Shown piece after piece: positions 43,059 through 52,687 of a DNA stretch of 64,000 nt. The position numbers and the translations under genes were made by a program. The notes beneath the pieces are model-generated. The model searched no databases. It was not told the origin of the DNA and saw only the letters and a program-made list of their open reading frames with translations. Origin of the DNA: Rhodanobacteraceae bacterium (GTDB lineage: Bacteria; Pseudomonadota; Gammaproteobacteria; Xanthomonadales; Rhodanobacteraceae); contig PLNP01000036.1 of the NCBI GenBank assembly GCA_003142815.1, forward strand, positions 1-64,000, read 5' to 3'. The first letter of the stretch is position 1. Every line of letters begins with the position of its first letter.

Positions 43059-44306
43059 ATGAATTCTGGCTGGGACGTACTGCTGCTCGATTGCCGGCTG
43101 GCGACACTTGGCCGCAATGGCGAGCCTCACGGCGCGATCGAGCGCGCCGCACTCGCTTGGAAAGACGGCGTGATCACCTACGTCGGCGCGCAGCACGATC
43201 TGCCGGGACCACCCGAGCGACTCGCCGCGCGAATCGAATCGGCCGATAGCGCCTGGATCACGCCGGGCCTGATCGACTGCCACACCCACCTCGTGTTCGG
43301 CGGCGACCGCGCCGACGAATTCGATCGCCGCCTGAATGGCGCCAGCTATGAGGAAATTGCACGCGCAGGCGGCGGCATCCTGTCGAGCGTGCGCGCGACG
43401 CGCGAGGCCAACGAGGAGAACCTGTTCGCACAGTCGCTGCCACGTGCACGCGCGCTGCTCGCCGATGGCGTGACCACGATCGAGATCAAGTCCGGCTACG
43501 GACTCGACCTCGAGAACGAACTCAAGATGCTGCGCGTGGCACGCCGCATCAGCCGTGAACTCGGCATCGGCGTGCGCACGACCCTGCTCGCCGCGCACGC
43601 ATTGCCACCGGAATTCAACGGGCGCACCGACGACTACATCGACCACCTCTGCGCGGACGTGCTGCCCGCGGCCGCACGCGAGGGACTCGCCGACGCGGTC
43701 GACGCATTCTGCGAGCGCATCGCATTCACGCCGGAACAGACACGCCGCGTGTTCGCGAAGGCACGCGAATTCGGCCTGCCGGTCAAGCTGCACGCGGACC
43801 AGTTGTCCGATCTCGGCGGCGCTGCGCTCGCCGCGGAGTTCGGCGCACTTTCGGCGGATCATCTCGAATGGACCAGCGACGCCGGCGTACGTGCGATGGC
43901 CACGGCAGGCACGGTCGCGGTGCTGTTGCCCGGCGCGTTCTACGCGCTGCGCGAGACGAAGTTGCCGCCGATCGACGCCTTGCGCGCCGCCGGCGTACCG
44001 ATCGCGATCGCGACCGACCTCAACCCCGGCACCTCGCCGCTGCTTTCGTTGCGCCTGGCGATGAACATGGCCTGCACCTTGTTCCACATGACGCCGGAGG
44101 AAGCGCTGCGCGGCGCGACGGTGAATGCCGCGCGCGCGCTCGGCCTCGCCGATCGCGGCACGCTCGAAGTCGGCAAACGCGCCGATTTCGTCCTCTGGAA
44201 CATCGAACGCCCCGCCGATCTGTGCTACTGGATCGGCGGCGGATTGGTGCGCAGTGTTTTCGCGCAAGGTCGTGCCCAGGACGCGGCTATTCGAAACCGT
44301 TCGTGA
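43059..44306 (+). CDS. hutI: Imidazolonepropionase HutI
   Basis: The 415-residue amidohydrolase starts at ATG 43059 behind AAGGAA. Metal and substrate motifs include [41 protein letters not shown] and [11 protein letters not shown]. It opens imidazolone propionate to formiminoglutamate, the substrate of HutF. The two genes diverge from a 179-bp shared control region; hutU and hutH are not in the window. Confidence 0.94.
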   Translation: MNSGWDVLLLDCRLATLGRNGEPHGAIERAALAWKDGVITYVGAQHDLPGPPERLAARIESADSAWITPGLIDCHTHLVFGGDRADEFDRRLNGASYEEIARAGGGILSSVRATREANEENLFAQSLPRARALLADGVTTIEIKSGYGLDLENELKMLRVARRISRELGIGVRTTLLAAHALPPEFNGRTDDYIDHLCADVLPAAAREGLADAVDAFCERIAFTPEQTRRVFAKAREFGLPVKLHADQLSDLGGAALAAEFGALSADHLEWTSDAGVRAMATAGTVAVLLPGAFYALRETKLPPIDALRAAGVPIAIATDLNPGTSPLLSLRLAMNMACTLFHMTPEEALRGATVNAARALGLADRGTLEVGKRADFVLWNIERPADLCYWIGGGLVRSVFAQGRAQDAAIRNRS

Positions 44307-44537
44307 AGATGAGATCGGTGCGCAGCCGCGCGATGCCGAAGTTCTCGGTATTACTGTTTCACTGCTGCCCCCGGCAACCAGCACGCGGTCGGCTGCGCCG
44401 AGTGCCACCGCTTGGCGACATCGTCGATGCACAGGAGACCGGGATCGCGGGCTCTCTGGCACCGCGAATCGGCTTTGCAGGCTGCCGGCTCTGCGGGAAG
44501 GACTGAACCAGCGCGACCCGGTTAGGCCGGACTTTGT

Positions 44538-45434
44538 CTAGACAGTCAGCCGGCTCTCGAAGTGACGCTGCGCGCCGCTGATCGGATCGACAAAGTCCAC
44601 GCCCTGCGCAAGCAGTTTCAATGCCCGACTGTAATCATCGACGCTGCCGGGAGTGCGCGTGTCTACCAATACCGGATAGAAATCGTCATTGACGATCGGT
44701 GCGCCGAGCGCGGCCATATGGACGCGCAACTGATGCTTTCTGCCGCTGACCGGATAGAGCGCATAGCGCCAGGTTTCGCCGTCGCGCGCGATCACGTCGA
44801 TGCGCGTTTCGGCGTTCGGCGCGCCAACGGTTTCGCGCATCCGGAAAAACGGCTCGCCGGTCTCGATCCGACTTGTCCGGGTGAGTGGGAACATCAGCTG
44901 CGGGAGTGCGGGGGCCAGAGCCTCGTAGCGTTTCACGATCTGACGGTTGCGGAACAACGCTTGGTATTTCGAGCGACTGGTGCGGTTTGCCGAAAACAGG
45001 ACCAGCCCCGCGGTGCCGCGGTCGATGCGATGCAACGGCACCAGGTGCGGGTTGCCGAGTCGCCGGATCAGGCGCGCGAGCAAGGTCTCCTCGACATAGG
45101 CACCGGCTGGCGTCACCGGCAGGAAATGCGGCTTGTCCGCAACGACCAGGTCCGCATCGGCGTGAAGCACCGTTGCCACGAACGGAACAGGCGTTTCGGA
45201 CGACACTTCGCGGTAATAGAAGATGCGAATGCCGAGTCGGTACGGCGTGCGCGCATCGATCGGAACACCGGCCGCGTCCAGCACACGTCCGCGCTCGATG
45301 CGGCTCAGCCATTGTTCCCGGCTGATCGCCGGAAAATGCGCGTACAGGCAATCCAGCACGGTCGCCCACGCGCCCGGCGGAAGCTGCAACGCACTGGCCG
45401 CCACGCCGTGGCGCAAGGGAAGCTGTCTGGACAC
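44538..45434 (-). CDS. RluA-family pseudouridine synthase
   Basis: From GTG 45434 this encodes 298 residues. The N-terminal part (HGVAASALQLPPGAWATVLDCLYAHFPAISREQWLSRI) resembles an S4-like region. The catalytic domain follows with VVADKPHFLPVTPAG, catalytic Asp in PLHRIDRGTAGLVLFS, and YPVSGRKHQLRVHMAALGAPIVNDDFYP. The RNA target is unknown. The frame is open further upstream, but those residues overlap the YkgJ gene on the other strand and are not conserved. Confidence 0.88.
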   Translation of the reverse strand: MSRQLPLRHGVAASALQLPPGAWATVLDCLYAHFPAISREQWLSRIERGRVLDAAGVPIDARTPYRLGIRIFYYREVSSETPVPFVATVLHADADLVVADKPHFLPVTPAGAYVEETLLARLIRRLGNPHLVPLHRIDRGTAGLVLFSANRTSRSKYQALFRNRQIVKRYEALAPALPQLMFPLTRTSRIETGEPFFRMRETVGAPNAETRIDVIARDGETWRYALYPVSGRKHQLRVHMAALGAPIVNDDFYPVLVDTRTPGSVDDYSRALKLLAQGVDFVDPISGAQRHFESRLTV

Positions 45435-45513
45435 GTGGTTTGCTCGCCGCTCGGTTGACGTGGAGTGTGACCCATAACATCGCACGTTACGGAAGTAGCG
45501 ATAATGCCCGGCG

Positions 45514-45858
45514 ATGAACGCCGACTCCGATTCCTGTGCCGAACGCGTCGACCCCGCGGTTCGCTGCACCGACTGCGACGCCGTCTGCTGCCGACTCACC
45601 GTGGTGTTGCTTCCCGGCGATTCGGTTCCCGCCTGGTTGACCGATCGCGACGAACACGGCCTCGAGATAATGGCGAAAGGCGACGACGGCTGGTGCGTGG
45701 CGCTCGACTGGCACAGCATGCGCTGCACGATCTACGAGCGCCGCCCGCAGATCTGCGCCGAGTTCGCGATGGGTGGCACATATTGCCGCGACGAACGCGA
45801 TGCGTGGTTCGGCAAATCGGGGGCCTCCATTCCGATTACGGTGGTCAGCGGAGCCTAG
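45514..45858 (+). CDS. YkgJ-family cysteine cluster protein
   Basis: The 114-residue protein is a small metal-binding domain. Its cysteines lie in CTDCDAVCCRL (residues 18-26), in MRCTIYERRPQICAEF and in TYCRDERDAWF. The UPF0153/YkgJ family is thought to bind zinc or an iron-sulfur cluster; its function is unknown. It is divergent from the pseudouridine synthase gene and 65 bp ahead of yaeQ. Confidence 0.88.
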   Translation: MNADSDSCAERVDPAVRCTDCDAVCCRLTVVLLPGDSVPAWLTDRDEHGLEIMAKGDDGWCVALDWHSMRCTIYERRPQICAEFAMGGTYCRDERDAWFGKSGASIPITVVSGA

Positions 45859-45923
45859 CGGTACGCAATCCGCGACAGGCGGACAACGCCTACAATCGCT
45901 GATTTGTTTCCAGGGTCGGTCGC

Positions 45924-46481
45924 ATGGCGCTCAACGCCACCATCTACAAGGTCGAGCTGCAGATCACCGACATGGATCGGCATTACTACGCGACCCATGC
46001 GCTCACGCTGGCCCGGCACCCGTCCGAGACCGCCGTGCGTCTGATGGTGCGCCTGCTCGCGTTCGCGCTGCATGCCGACGAGCGGCTTGAATTCGGCAAG
46101 GGCATCAGTACCGACGACGAGCCGGACCTGTGGCGCAAGGACCGCACGGGTGAGATCGAGCAGTGGATCGAGCTCGGCCAACCGGACGAGCAGCGCGTGC
46201 GCAAGGCGTGCGGGCGCGCGCAGCAGGTCGTCGTGATGAGTTACGGCGGGTGTGTCGCCGACGTCTGGTGGGACAGGACCGGCGCGGTGCTCGCGCGCGC
46301 GAGGAATCTCACCGTGATCGATATTCCCGCCCCCGCCAGTGAGGCGCTCGCCGCCCTCGCCGAACGCGGCATGCGACTGCAATGCATGATCCAGGATGGC
46401 CAGGTGCAGGTATTCGGCGAGGATGGCGCCGTCACCATCGATCCCATAGTGCGCATGGCACCTTCGCAGCCGACCCGTTGA
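45924..46481 (+). CDS. yaeQ: YaeQ family protein
   Basis: The 185-residue YaeQ protein has MALNATIYKVELQITDMDRHYY at the N-terminus, RLLAFALHADERLEFGKGISTDDEPDLW, and WIELGQPDEQRVRKACGRA. YaeQ has a PD-(D/E)XK nuclease-like fold and an unclear role; it was once linked to RfaH suppression. It ends 4 bp before the flavoprotein gene, suggesting co-transcription. Confidence 0.93.
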   Translation: MALNATIYKVELQITDMDRHYYATHALTLARHPSETAVRLMVRLLAFALHADERLEFGKGISTDDEPDLWRKDRTGEIEQWIELGQPDEQRVRKACGRAQQVVVMSYGGCVADVWWDRTGAVLARARNLTVIDIPAPASEALAALAERGMRLQCMIQDGQVQVFGEDGAVTIDPIVRMAPSQPTR

Positions 46482-46485
46482 GCGC

Positions 46486-47667
46486 ATGACGGAATCGTTC
46501 GACGTCCTGGTCATCGGCGGCGGCGCGGCCGGTCTGATGTGTGCGATCGCGGCGGGCCGGCACGGGCGGTGCGCGCTCGTGATCGAGCATGCGAGCCGAG
46601 TCGGCAAGAAGATCCTGATGTCTGGTGGTGGACGCTGCAATTTCACCAACCTCGGTACCACGCCGGCCAATTTCCTGTCCGCGAACCCGCACTTCTGCAA
46701 GTCCGCGCTGGCGCGCTACACGCCGGCCGCGTTCATCGCGATGGTCGAGCAGCACGGCATCGCGTATCACGAGAAAGAGCTCGGCCAGCTGTTCTGCGAC
46801 GTTTCGTCGAAGCAGATCGTGCGCATGCTGCTCGACGAGTGTGCAGCGGCCGGCGTGCGCATCGAGACAAACTGCGCGGTGACACGCGTGCGCCACGGTG
46901 ATGCGAACTTCCATCTTGACACGATCATCGGCACGTTCACCGCTCCGGCGCTGGTCGTCGCAACGGGTGGCCTGTCGATCCCGAGCATGGGCGCGAGCGC
47001 CTTTGGCTACGAGCTCGCGCGCCAGTTCGGCCATCGCGTACTGCCGACGCGCGCCGGACTCGTGCCGCTGACACTAAGCGGCAAGCACCAGGAACGCCTC
47101 GCCGATCTCGCCGGCGTCGCACTGCCGGTCGAGGCGCGCTGCAATGGCGCCAGCTTTCGCAATTTCATGCTGATCACGCATCGCGGCATCAGCGGCCCCG
47201 CGATCCTGCAGATCTCCTCGTACTGGAATCCAGGCGACGACCTGCGTCTCGATCTGCTTCCGGATGACGATGCCCTCGCGTGGCTTGAGGCACAGCAAAC
47301 CGAGCGACCCGCCAGCGAACTCCGGACCGTGCTCGCCGAGCGTCTGCCGAAACGCTTCGTGCAGCGACTCTGCGAACACTGGTTGAAAAGCAAGCCGATG
47401 CGCCAGTATCGCGAAGCGGAACTTCGCGCGGTCGCCGCGCAGCTCGAGGCCTGGCCGCTGATTGCGAGCGGCACCGAGGGCTATCGCACCGCCGAAGTCA
47501 CGCTCGGCGGCGTCGACACCGACGAACTCTCCTCGACCACGATGCAATCCAAACGCATGCCCGGCTTGTACTTCATCGGCGAGGTCGTCGACGTGACCGG
47601 CTGGCTCGGCGGCTACAACTTCCAGTGGGCGTGGGCTTCGGGGCATGCCTGCGGCGAGGCGATCTGA
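46486..47667 (+). CDS. HI0933/YhiN-family FAD-dependent oxidoreductase
   Basis: The 393-residue flavoprotein has dinucleotide-binding motif VLVIGGGAAGLMCAIAAGRHG, the family hallmark KILMSGGGRCNFTN, and VVATGGLSIPSMGASAFGYELARQFGH. The C-terminal FAD segment is MPGLYFIGEVVDVTGWLGGYNFQWAWASGHACG. The reaction is unknown; tRNA or redox roles have been suggested for relatives. It is probably in one operon with yaeQ. Confidence 0.92.
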   Translation: MTESFDVLVIGGGAAGLMCAIAAGRHGRCALVIEHASRVGKKILMSGGGRCNFTNLGTTPANFLSANPHFCKSALARYTPAAFIAMVEQHGIAYHEKELGQLFCDVSSKQIVRMLLDECAAAGVRIETNCAVTRVRHGDANFHLDTIIGTFTAPALVVATGGLSIPSMGASAFGYELARQFGHRVLPTRAGLVPLTLSGKHQERLADLAGVALPVEARCNGASFRNFMLITHRGISGPAILQISSYWNPGDDLRLDLLPDDDALAWLEAQQTERPASELRTVLAERLPKRFVQRLCEHWLKSKPMRQYREAELRAVAAQLEAWPLIASGTEGYRTAEVTLGGVDTDELSSTTMQSKRMPGLYFIGEVVDVTGWLGGYNFQWAWASGHACGEAI

Positions 47668-47999
47668 ACGATGCAGGGCGGACGCCGTCGCAAGACGCCA
47701 CGGCTTTTACCCATCCGCGCAACATCGCAAGAAACAACAAGCTACTGCCCCCTTTTCTGGTAGTGCCTCAGTCTGGAGGTATGTATAGCCGTTCGTGGTG
47801 ATGCTTCGACCAGCTCAGCACAAGGTGCGCTGCGCGTATCGAACCATGAACGGCGGCGCCGGTAGCCGTTCACCCTTCGATGACCGCAGGTCACTCTATC
47901 CTGAGTACCGAAGGATCAGGGCGAACGGGGGGCAAGATTTGAAACTGACACACTACCCCTTCTGTACGCCACGCGGGAACGCGCCGGAGCGCTGCGTCG
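47668..47999. other. Gene-free gap between convergent flavoprotein and RIO genes, mostly repeat
   Basis: The left part (47668-47786) shows no gene or clear terminator. The right part is filled by the dispersed repeat at 47787-47935, followed by about 60 bp of plain sequence before the RIO kinase stop codon. Confidence 0.5.
47787..47935. repeat. MITE-like dispersed repeat
   Basis: It is bounded by ccgttcgtggtgatgcttcg on the left and gatcagggcgaacgggg on the right, with internal acccttcgatgaccgcaggtca and tcctgagtaccgaagg. These are the end and core motifs of the family at 3974-4097. There is no coding capacity. Confidence 0.55.
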
Positions 48000-48854
48000 C
48001 TACTCGGCAGCCGCCGCTTCGCGGCCCTGTTGGCGGATGATCGCTTCGGTACGCGCATCGTTGATGGCTTCCATCACGGCCCCCACGTCGGCTGGCTTTT
48101 CGTCACGCACGAACAGCCCGCTGAGCACACTCTCCGGCTGCAACTTGCCGTTTTCGAACAAGGCCCACATTTCACGTGCGTGCTCGGTGGCGAGCAGCTC
48201 CGGCGCGAACCGGCCGAGACAAGCGTTGATGTTGGCTACATCGCGCTCGAGCATCGCCAGCGCGCTATTGTTGCCGGCGGCATCCACCGCTTGCGGGAGA
48301 TCAATGATGACCGGGCCCTGTGGCGCGACGAGCACGTTGTATTCGGAAAGATCGCCGTGAATCAGGCCGACGCACAGCATGCGCACGATTTGCCGGATCA
48401 GGAATGCGTGATAATCGCGCGCTTGCCCGGGTGAAAGCTCGACCTCGCCCAGACGCGGCGCGGAACGCCCCTGCTCGTCGGTGACCAGCTCCATCACCAG
48501 CACGCCGTTGAAATACCCGTACGGCTTGGGCACCTGCACGCCGGCCGCAGCCAGGCGATACAGCGCATCGACTTCGGTGTTCTTCCAGGCGGTTTCCTGT
48601 TCCTTGCGGCCGTAGCGCGTGCTCTTGCTCATCGCGCGCGAGTCCCGGCTGCCGCGAATCTTGCGTCCTTCCTGGTACTGCGCGCGCGCCTGGAAACTGC
48701 GCTGGCGCATGTCCTTGTAGACCTTGGCGCAGCGGATTTCATCGCCCGCGCGGACCACGTAGACAGACGCCTCCTTGCCGCTCTTGAGCGGACGAATGAC
48801 TTCATCGATGACGCCATCATCGATAAGCGCCTGCAGGCCTTGCGGTGTTTTCAT
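48000..48854 (-). CDS. RIO-type serine protein kinase
   Basis: The 284-residue RIO1-like kinase has KSGKEASVYVVRAGDEIRCAKVYKD (nucleotide-binding loop and Lys), catalytic loop LIHGDLSEYNVLV and metal-binding PVIIDLPQAVD. Bacterial RIO proteins are common in this group, but their substrates are unknown; the eukaryotic relatives act in small-subunit ribosome maturation. It is monocistronic. Confidence 0.92.
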   Translation of the reverse strand: MKTPQGLQALIDDGVIDEVIRPLKSGKEASVYVVRAGDEIRCAKVYKDMRQRSFQARAQYQEGRKIRGSRDSRAMSKSTRYGRKEQETAWKNTEVDALYRLAAAGVQVPKPYGYFNGVLVMELVTDEQGRSAPRLGEVELSPGQARDYHAFLIRQIVRMLCVGLIHGDLSEYNVLVAPQGPVIIDLPQAVDAAGNNSALAMLERDVANINACLGRFAPELLATEHAREMWALFENGKLQPESVLSGLFVRDEKPADVGAVMEAINDARTEAIIRQQGREAAAAE

Positions 48855-48946
48855 GGATTTCTTGAGCTATGGACCAATGGTCAAGCGCAACAGGACGGCG
48901 CAGATGCAGCCGCCTATTTTACCTTGAAGAGCGCGAAACCGCTGGT

Positions 48947-49849
48947 TCACAAGTCCTTGCTGTCTTTCAGGCGCGCGACCGTCGCATCCTTCTCGGCCCA
49001 GATCGCATTCATCCAGGCCTGAAAGCGCTCGCGAAACACCGCATCGTTCTGGTAGTCGCCGCCGACGAGTTCGGTGGGGATCGGGCGCTCGCGCACCTGC
49101 ACGCGAACCATGCCGATACGATCGGCGAACAGATCCGCAAAGCCCGACCGGCCGCCGGGATAGACCAGGGTGACATCGAGGATCGACTGCAAACCATCGC
49201 CCATCGCATCGAGCACGAAGGCGACGCCGCCGGCCTTCGGCCGCAGCAGGAAGCGATACGGTGAATCCTGCGCGGCGTGCTTGGCATCGGTGAAGCGCGT
49301 ACCTTCGACGAAGTTCATCACCGACACGGGGATTTCCCGGAAGCGCGCGCAGAGGCGCCGCGTCGCCTCGATATCGCGGCCGGCCAACTCCGGCCGCCGC
49401 GTGATGGCTTCGCGCGAATAGCGCTTCATGAATGGGAAATCGAGCGCCCACCAAGCCAACCCGAGCAGCGGCACCCAGAGCAACTGGCTCTTGAGGAAGA
49501 AACGCAGCAGCGGAATGCGCCGGTTGAACACCTTCTGCAGGACCGGGACATCGACCCAGCTCTGGTGATTGGCGAGGACCAGATAGTGCCCGTTGTAGTG
49601 CAGACCGTCATCGCCCTCAACCATGAAACGGGTCCGCGTGAAGCGGCCGATCATCCAGCTGTTGAACCCGATCCAGCTCTCCGCGATACCGGTCAGCAAG
49701 GGATTGCAGATGCGCCGCACCGCCGGCAACGGCAGCAACGCCTTGACGATCGTGACCGCAAACAACGACATGACATGCAGCAGCGTACTCGCGCCGACCA
49801 GCACGGTGGCGAGCGGAGTGCGCAACCAGTTCGGCAACGGGAATTGCAT
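48947..49849 (-). CDS. 1-acylglycerol-3-phosphate acyltransferase family (YihG-like)
   Basis: The 300-residue membrane protein starts at ATG 49849 (MQFPLPNWLRTPLATVLVG). It has an N-terminal hydrophobic segment, catalytic motif I NHQSWVD, and motif III in NFVEGTRFT. LLWVPLLGLAWWALDFPFMKRYSRE is typical of the YihG/PlsC-related acyltransferases that modify lysophosphatidic acid. It probably sets acyl chain composition of phospholipids. Confidence 0.9.
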   Translation of the reverse strand: MQFPLPNWLRTPLATVLVGASTLLHVMSLFAVTIVKALLPLPAVRRICNPLLTGIAESWIGFNSWMIGRFTRTRFMVEGDDGLHYNGHYLVLANHQSWVDVPVLQKVFNRRIPLLRFFLKSQLLWVPLLGLAWWALDFPFMKRYSREAITRRPELAGRDIEATRRLCARFREIPVSVMNFVEGTRFTDAKHAAQDSPYRFLLRPKAGGVAFVLDAMGDGLQSILDVTLVYPGGRSGFADLFADRIGMVRVQVRERPIPTELVGGDYQNDAVFRERFQAWMNAIWAEKDATVARLKDSKDL

Positions 49850-50026
49850 GCGAGGCTCGCGGGGGACGGAAGGAACCGCAGCGTAACGGCGGCTGGCGTG
49901 GGTTGCGAGCGATGTGTCGGGAGGCTCGACTTGATGCCCGCTTCTCAGACTGTCCAGTCTTCGACGTGCAAGCCGGCTAACCATCCGGGCCGTGATTACC
50001 GGAGTATGTGCCTGCGACTTGGACTA

Positions 50027-50290
50027 TCAAGGTATATGCCAGTGCTGATAGCGCATGTACGGACGCCCAAAACGAAAGTCGGGCGCATCCGCGGCTGCCG
50101 TCCATCCGGCACCGACCCCGATCGTGACAACACCGGACAGCCACAGGATCAGCATGATGAGGGAGAACAGGAAGTCACCAACCACGAAGCCGGTAGCGAA
50201 TTCTCCCACGGCGCCCTGTGTTCCAAGTTCAGTGACGGGCCGGCGCTCGATCAGACGTACATAGGCGACATACGCGGCAATCAAGGCATG
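50027..50290 (-). pseudogene. CPBP-type intramembrane protease fragment (N-terminal)
   Basis: The frame encodes AAYVAYVRLIERRPVTELGTQGAVGEFATGFVVGDFLFSLIMLILWLSGVVTIG. This resembles the N-terminal region of CPBP-family (CAAX-protease-like) membrane proteins, '...LVERRPVxELxxxGAxxELxxGxxxGxxLFSxVIxxLxxLG'. The catalytic EExxxR and downstream helices are missing, and the frame ends in unrelated residues (DFRFGRPYMRYQHWHIP). The start is only TTG. It is likely a truncated relic. Confidence 0.5.
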
Positions 50291-50501
50291 TTTTCACTCC
50301 AGGTCGAGCAGACTAATCGCCACGCTCCGATCGCACAGCGTACAGAAATTGTGGAAGCAGGCGAATCTCAGCTACGGGCCGAAAGCAGCCATCCCACGCC
50401 TCGAATAGCATCGACAAACGACTCGGGCCGCTAATCGCACCCGACCCGTCACGCGGCCAATCGAACAACATCTTCCCCGTGCAAACAGCGCGTATTTCAG
50501 C

Positions 50502-51917
50502 ATGACCTCCCACAGCCGCCCCCGAGAGCTGCGATCATGTGGCGTGCCCAACTTCTCCTCGCTCCCGCTCTCCCCCGCCCTGCTGCAGGCCCTCGAAGGT
50601 CTCGCCTATACCGAGATGACGCCGGTGCAGGCGCAGAGCTTGCCCACGATGCTGGCCGGGCGCGATCTGATCGCGCAGGCGCCGACTGGCAGCGGCAAGA
50701 CTGTCGCATTCGGGCTCGGCCTGCTGCAGCGGCTCGATCCGGCGTTGCTGCGCGTGCAGGCGCTGGTGCTGTGTCCGACGCGCGAACTCGCCGATCAAGT
50801 CGCCAAGGAGATCCGTCGCCTCGCCACCGCGATCCCGAACCTCAAGGTGCTGATCCTGACCGGTGGCGTGTCGTTGGCGCCGCAGCTCGCCTCGCTGCGC
50901 AAGGATTCGCATGTGATTGTCGGCACGCCGGGGCGCGTGCAGGAAATGCTGCGCAAGAAAGTCCTGCACCTCGCCGGTGTGCGTACGCTGGTGCTCGACG
51001 AAGCCGACCGCATGCTCGATATGGGCTTCGAGGAACCGATCCGCGAGATCGTCGGCAAGACGCCGGCGCGGCGGCAGAGCCTGCTGTTCTCCGCGACCTA
51101 TCCAGAGGAAATCCGCGCGATCGGCCGCAGCGTGCTGCGCGATCCCGTCGAGGTCACGGTTGCCGGCGAAACCGAACAACCCGCGATCGAGCAGGTGTTC
51201 TTCGAGGTCGAGCTTGCGCGCAAGCCGGCAGCGCTCGCGGCGCTGCTGCAGGAATATCGCCCGGAGTCGACTGTCGTATTCTGCAACACACGGCGCGACG
51301 CCGATGACGTTGTCGACGCACTCGCGAAGTTCGGTTTCTCCGCACTGGCCCTGCACGGCGACATTGACCAGCGCGATCGTGACGAAGTGCTGGTTCGCTT
51401 CGCGAACCGCAGTTGCAGCGTGCTCGTCGCCAGCGACGTCGCCGCGCGCGGACTCGACATCAAGGACCTCGGCGCGGTGGTCAACTACGAACTGCCGCCC
51501 GATCCTGACATCTACCTGCACCGCATCGGCCGCACCGGACGCGCCGGTCGCAGCGGCCTCGCGCTCAGCCTGTGCACGCCGCGCGAGATGCCGCGAGCGC
51601 ACGCACTCGAAAAGCTGCACGGCACACCGCTGCGCTGGGCGCAACCGACAGTCCTCGCCGGAAAATCGCAGAACGTGCTGCAGGCGGCAATGGTGACGCT
51701 GCGCATCGACGCCGGCCGCAGCGAGAAGATGCGTCCCGGCGATATCCTCGGCGCGCTGACCGGCGATGCGGGTTTGCCGGCGGACGCGGTCGGCAAGATC
51801 GACGTATTCGCGACCCGCTCCTACGTCGCGATCCGCCGCCAGGAAGCGGACAAGGCGCTGGCCCGGCTGCGCGCGGGCAAGATCAAGGGCCGCAAGGTGC
51901 GCGTGGTCCGGATCTGA
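50502..51917 (+). CDS. dbpA: ATP-dependent RNA helicase DbpA
   Basis: The 471-residue DEAD-box helicase has Q-motif MTPVQAQSLP, Walker A APTGSGKT, PTRELADQVAKE, DEAD box VLDEADRMLDMGF, SATYP, RGLDIKDL and HRIGRTGRAGRSG. The C-terminal DbpA RNA-binding domain (KMRPGDILGALTGDAGLPADAVGKIDVFATRSYVAI) recognises 23S rRNA hairpin 92. It acts in 50S assembly. GTG at 50544 (VPNFSSLPLSPALLQAL) is an alternative start. Confidence 0.94.
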   Translation: MTSHSRPRELRSCGVPNFSSLPLSPALLQALEGLAYTEMTPVQAQSLPTMLAGRDLIAQAPTGSGKTVAFGLGLLQRLDPALLRVQALVLCPTRELADQVAKEIRRLATAIPNLKVLILTGGVSLAPQLASLRKDSHVIVGTPGRVQEMLRKKVLHLAGVRTLVLDEADRMLDMGFEEPIREIVGKTPARRQSLLFSATYPEEIRAIGRSVLRDPVEVTVAGETEQPAIEQVFFEVELARKPAALAALLQEYRPESTVVFCNTRRDADDVVDALAKFGFSALALHGDIDQRDRDEVLVRFANRSCSVLVASDVAARGLDIKDLGAVVNYELPPDPDIYLHRIGRTGRAGRSGLALSLCTPREMPRAHALEKLHGTPLRWAQPTVLAGKSQNVLQAAMVTLRIDAGRSEKMRPGDILGALTGDAGLPADAVGKIDVFATRSYVAIRRQEADKALARLRAGKIKGRKVRVVRI

Positions 51918-51922
51918 CCGCA

Positions 51923-52687
51923 GTGAGCGAGCATCCATCCGACACTACTCGGCCTCGTCCATGCGAGAACACCACGTCGGATACGACCGTCATCGCTTCG
52001 ACACGCCGCTGGATCGAACGCGCAGTGATCGGTCTCAATCTGTGCCCGTTCGCGCGCGCGCCGTTCATCCAGCAACGCATCCGTTTCGCGGTCAGCCCGG
52101 CACGCGATGCGCAAGCCCTGCTCGACGACTTGCGGCGAGAATTGCGAACCCTGCATGCAGCCGATCCGCTGGCCTGTCAGGCCACCCTGCTGATTCATCC
52201 GCATGTTCTCGGCGACTTCCTAGACTTCAACGATTTCCTCGATGTCGCGGACGCAGCAGTTCGGGACCTGGCAGTCGATGGCGAACTGCAGGTCGCGAGC
52301 TTCCATCCGGATTATCGTTTCGCCGATGCGGCCGCCGATGCCGTCGAGAACTGCACGAACCGCTCGCCCTACCCAACCCTGCATCTGCTGCGCGAATCCA
52401 GTATCGAAGCAGCCGTCGAGTCGGGCATCGATACCGATGCGATCTACCAACGCAACATCGAGACCCTGCAAAAGCTCGGCGATGCGGTTGGCGCGCGCTC
52501 TGGCAAGATGAGTAGCAGAGCATCCGAACGAACGCGATGCGCCGGGTGTTTCACGATGCAAGGAAAGCGATTAGGATTTGTGGTGCGGTGGTCACGCGAT
52601 CGCTTCGTCTGCAACACAGGGCGTAAAGCTGGCCACGATACCGCGCGAACAAATCCATCAGTCCAGCCCCAGAGGAGAACGCCATGA
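51923..52687 (+). CDS. DUF1415 protein, C-terminus altered by probable frameshift
   Basis: From GTG 51923, 5 bp after dbpA, the 254-residue frame has DUF1415 features: WIERAVIGLNLCPFARAPFI, LLIHPHVLGDFLDFNDFLDVAD, VASFHPDYRFA, NRSPYPTLHLLRESSIE and YQRNIETLQKLGDA. The family normally ends just after LGxAGW. Here the frame runs on for about 65 residues of unrelated sequence to 52687, while the other frame gives GWRALWQDE and a stop at 52513-52515. One base therefore seems missing near 52484. Function unknown. Confidence 0.8.
   Translation: MSEHPSDTTRPRPCENTTSDTTVIASTRRWIERAVIGLNLCPFARAPFIQQRIRFAVSPARDAQALLDDLRRELRTLHAADPLACQATLLIHPHVLGDFLDFNDFLDVADAAVRDLAVDGELQVASFHPDYRFADAAADAVENCTNRSPYPTLHLLRESSIEAAVESGIDTDAIYQRNIETLQKLGDAVGARSGKMSSRASERTRCAGCFTMQGKRLGFVVRWSRDRFVCNTGRKAGHDTARTNPSVQPQRRTP

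Noticed and set aside
43035-44462. Minus-strand open frame of 475 codons
   Set aside because: Antisense to hutI, which has full motif support; composition is Arg/Glu/Ala-rich shadow sequence.
44307-44537. Possible small gene between hutI and the pseudouridine synthase
   Set aside because: Several short frames exist on both strands, but none has motif support or a good start; treated as plain intergenic DNA.
50313-50513. Minus-strand 66-codon frame before dbpA
   Set aside because: No family resemblance or convincing ribosome site; adjoining CPBP relic suggests decayed sequence.
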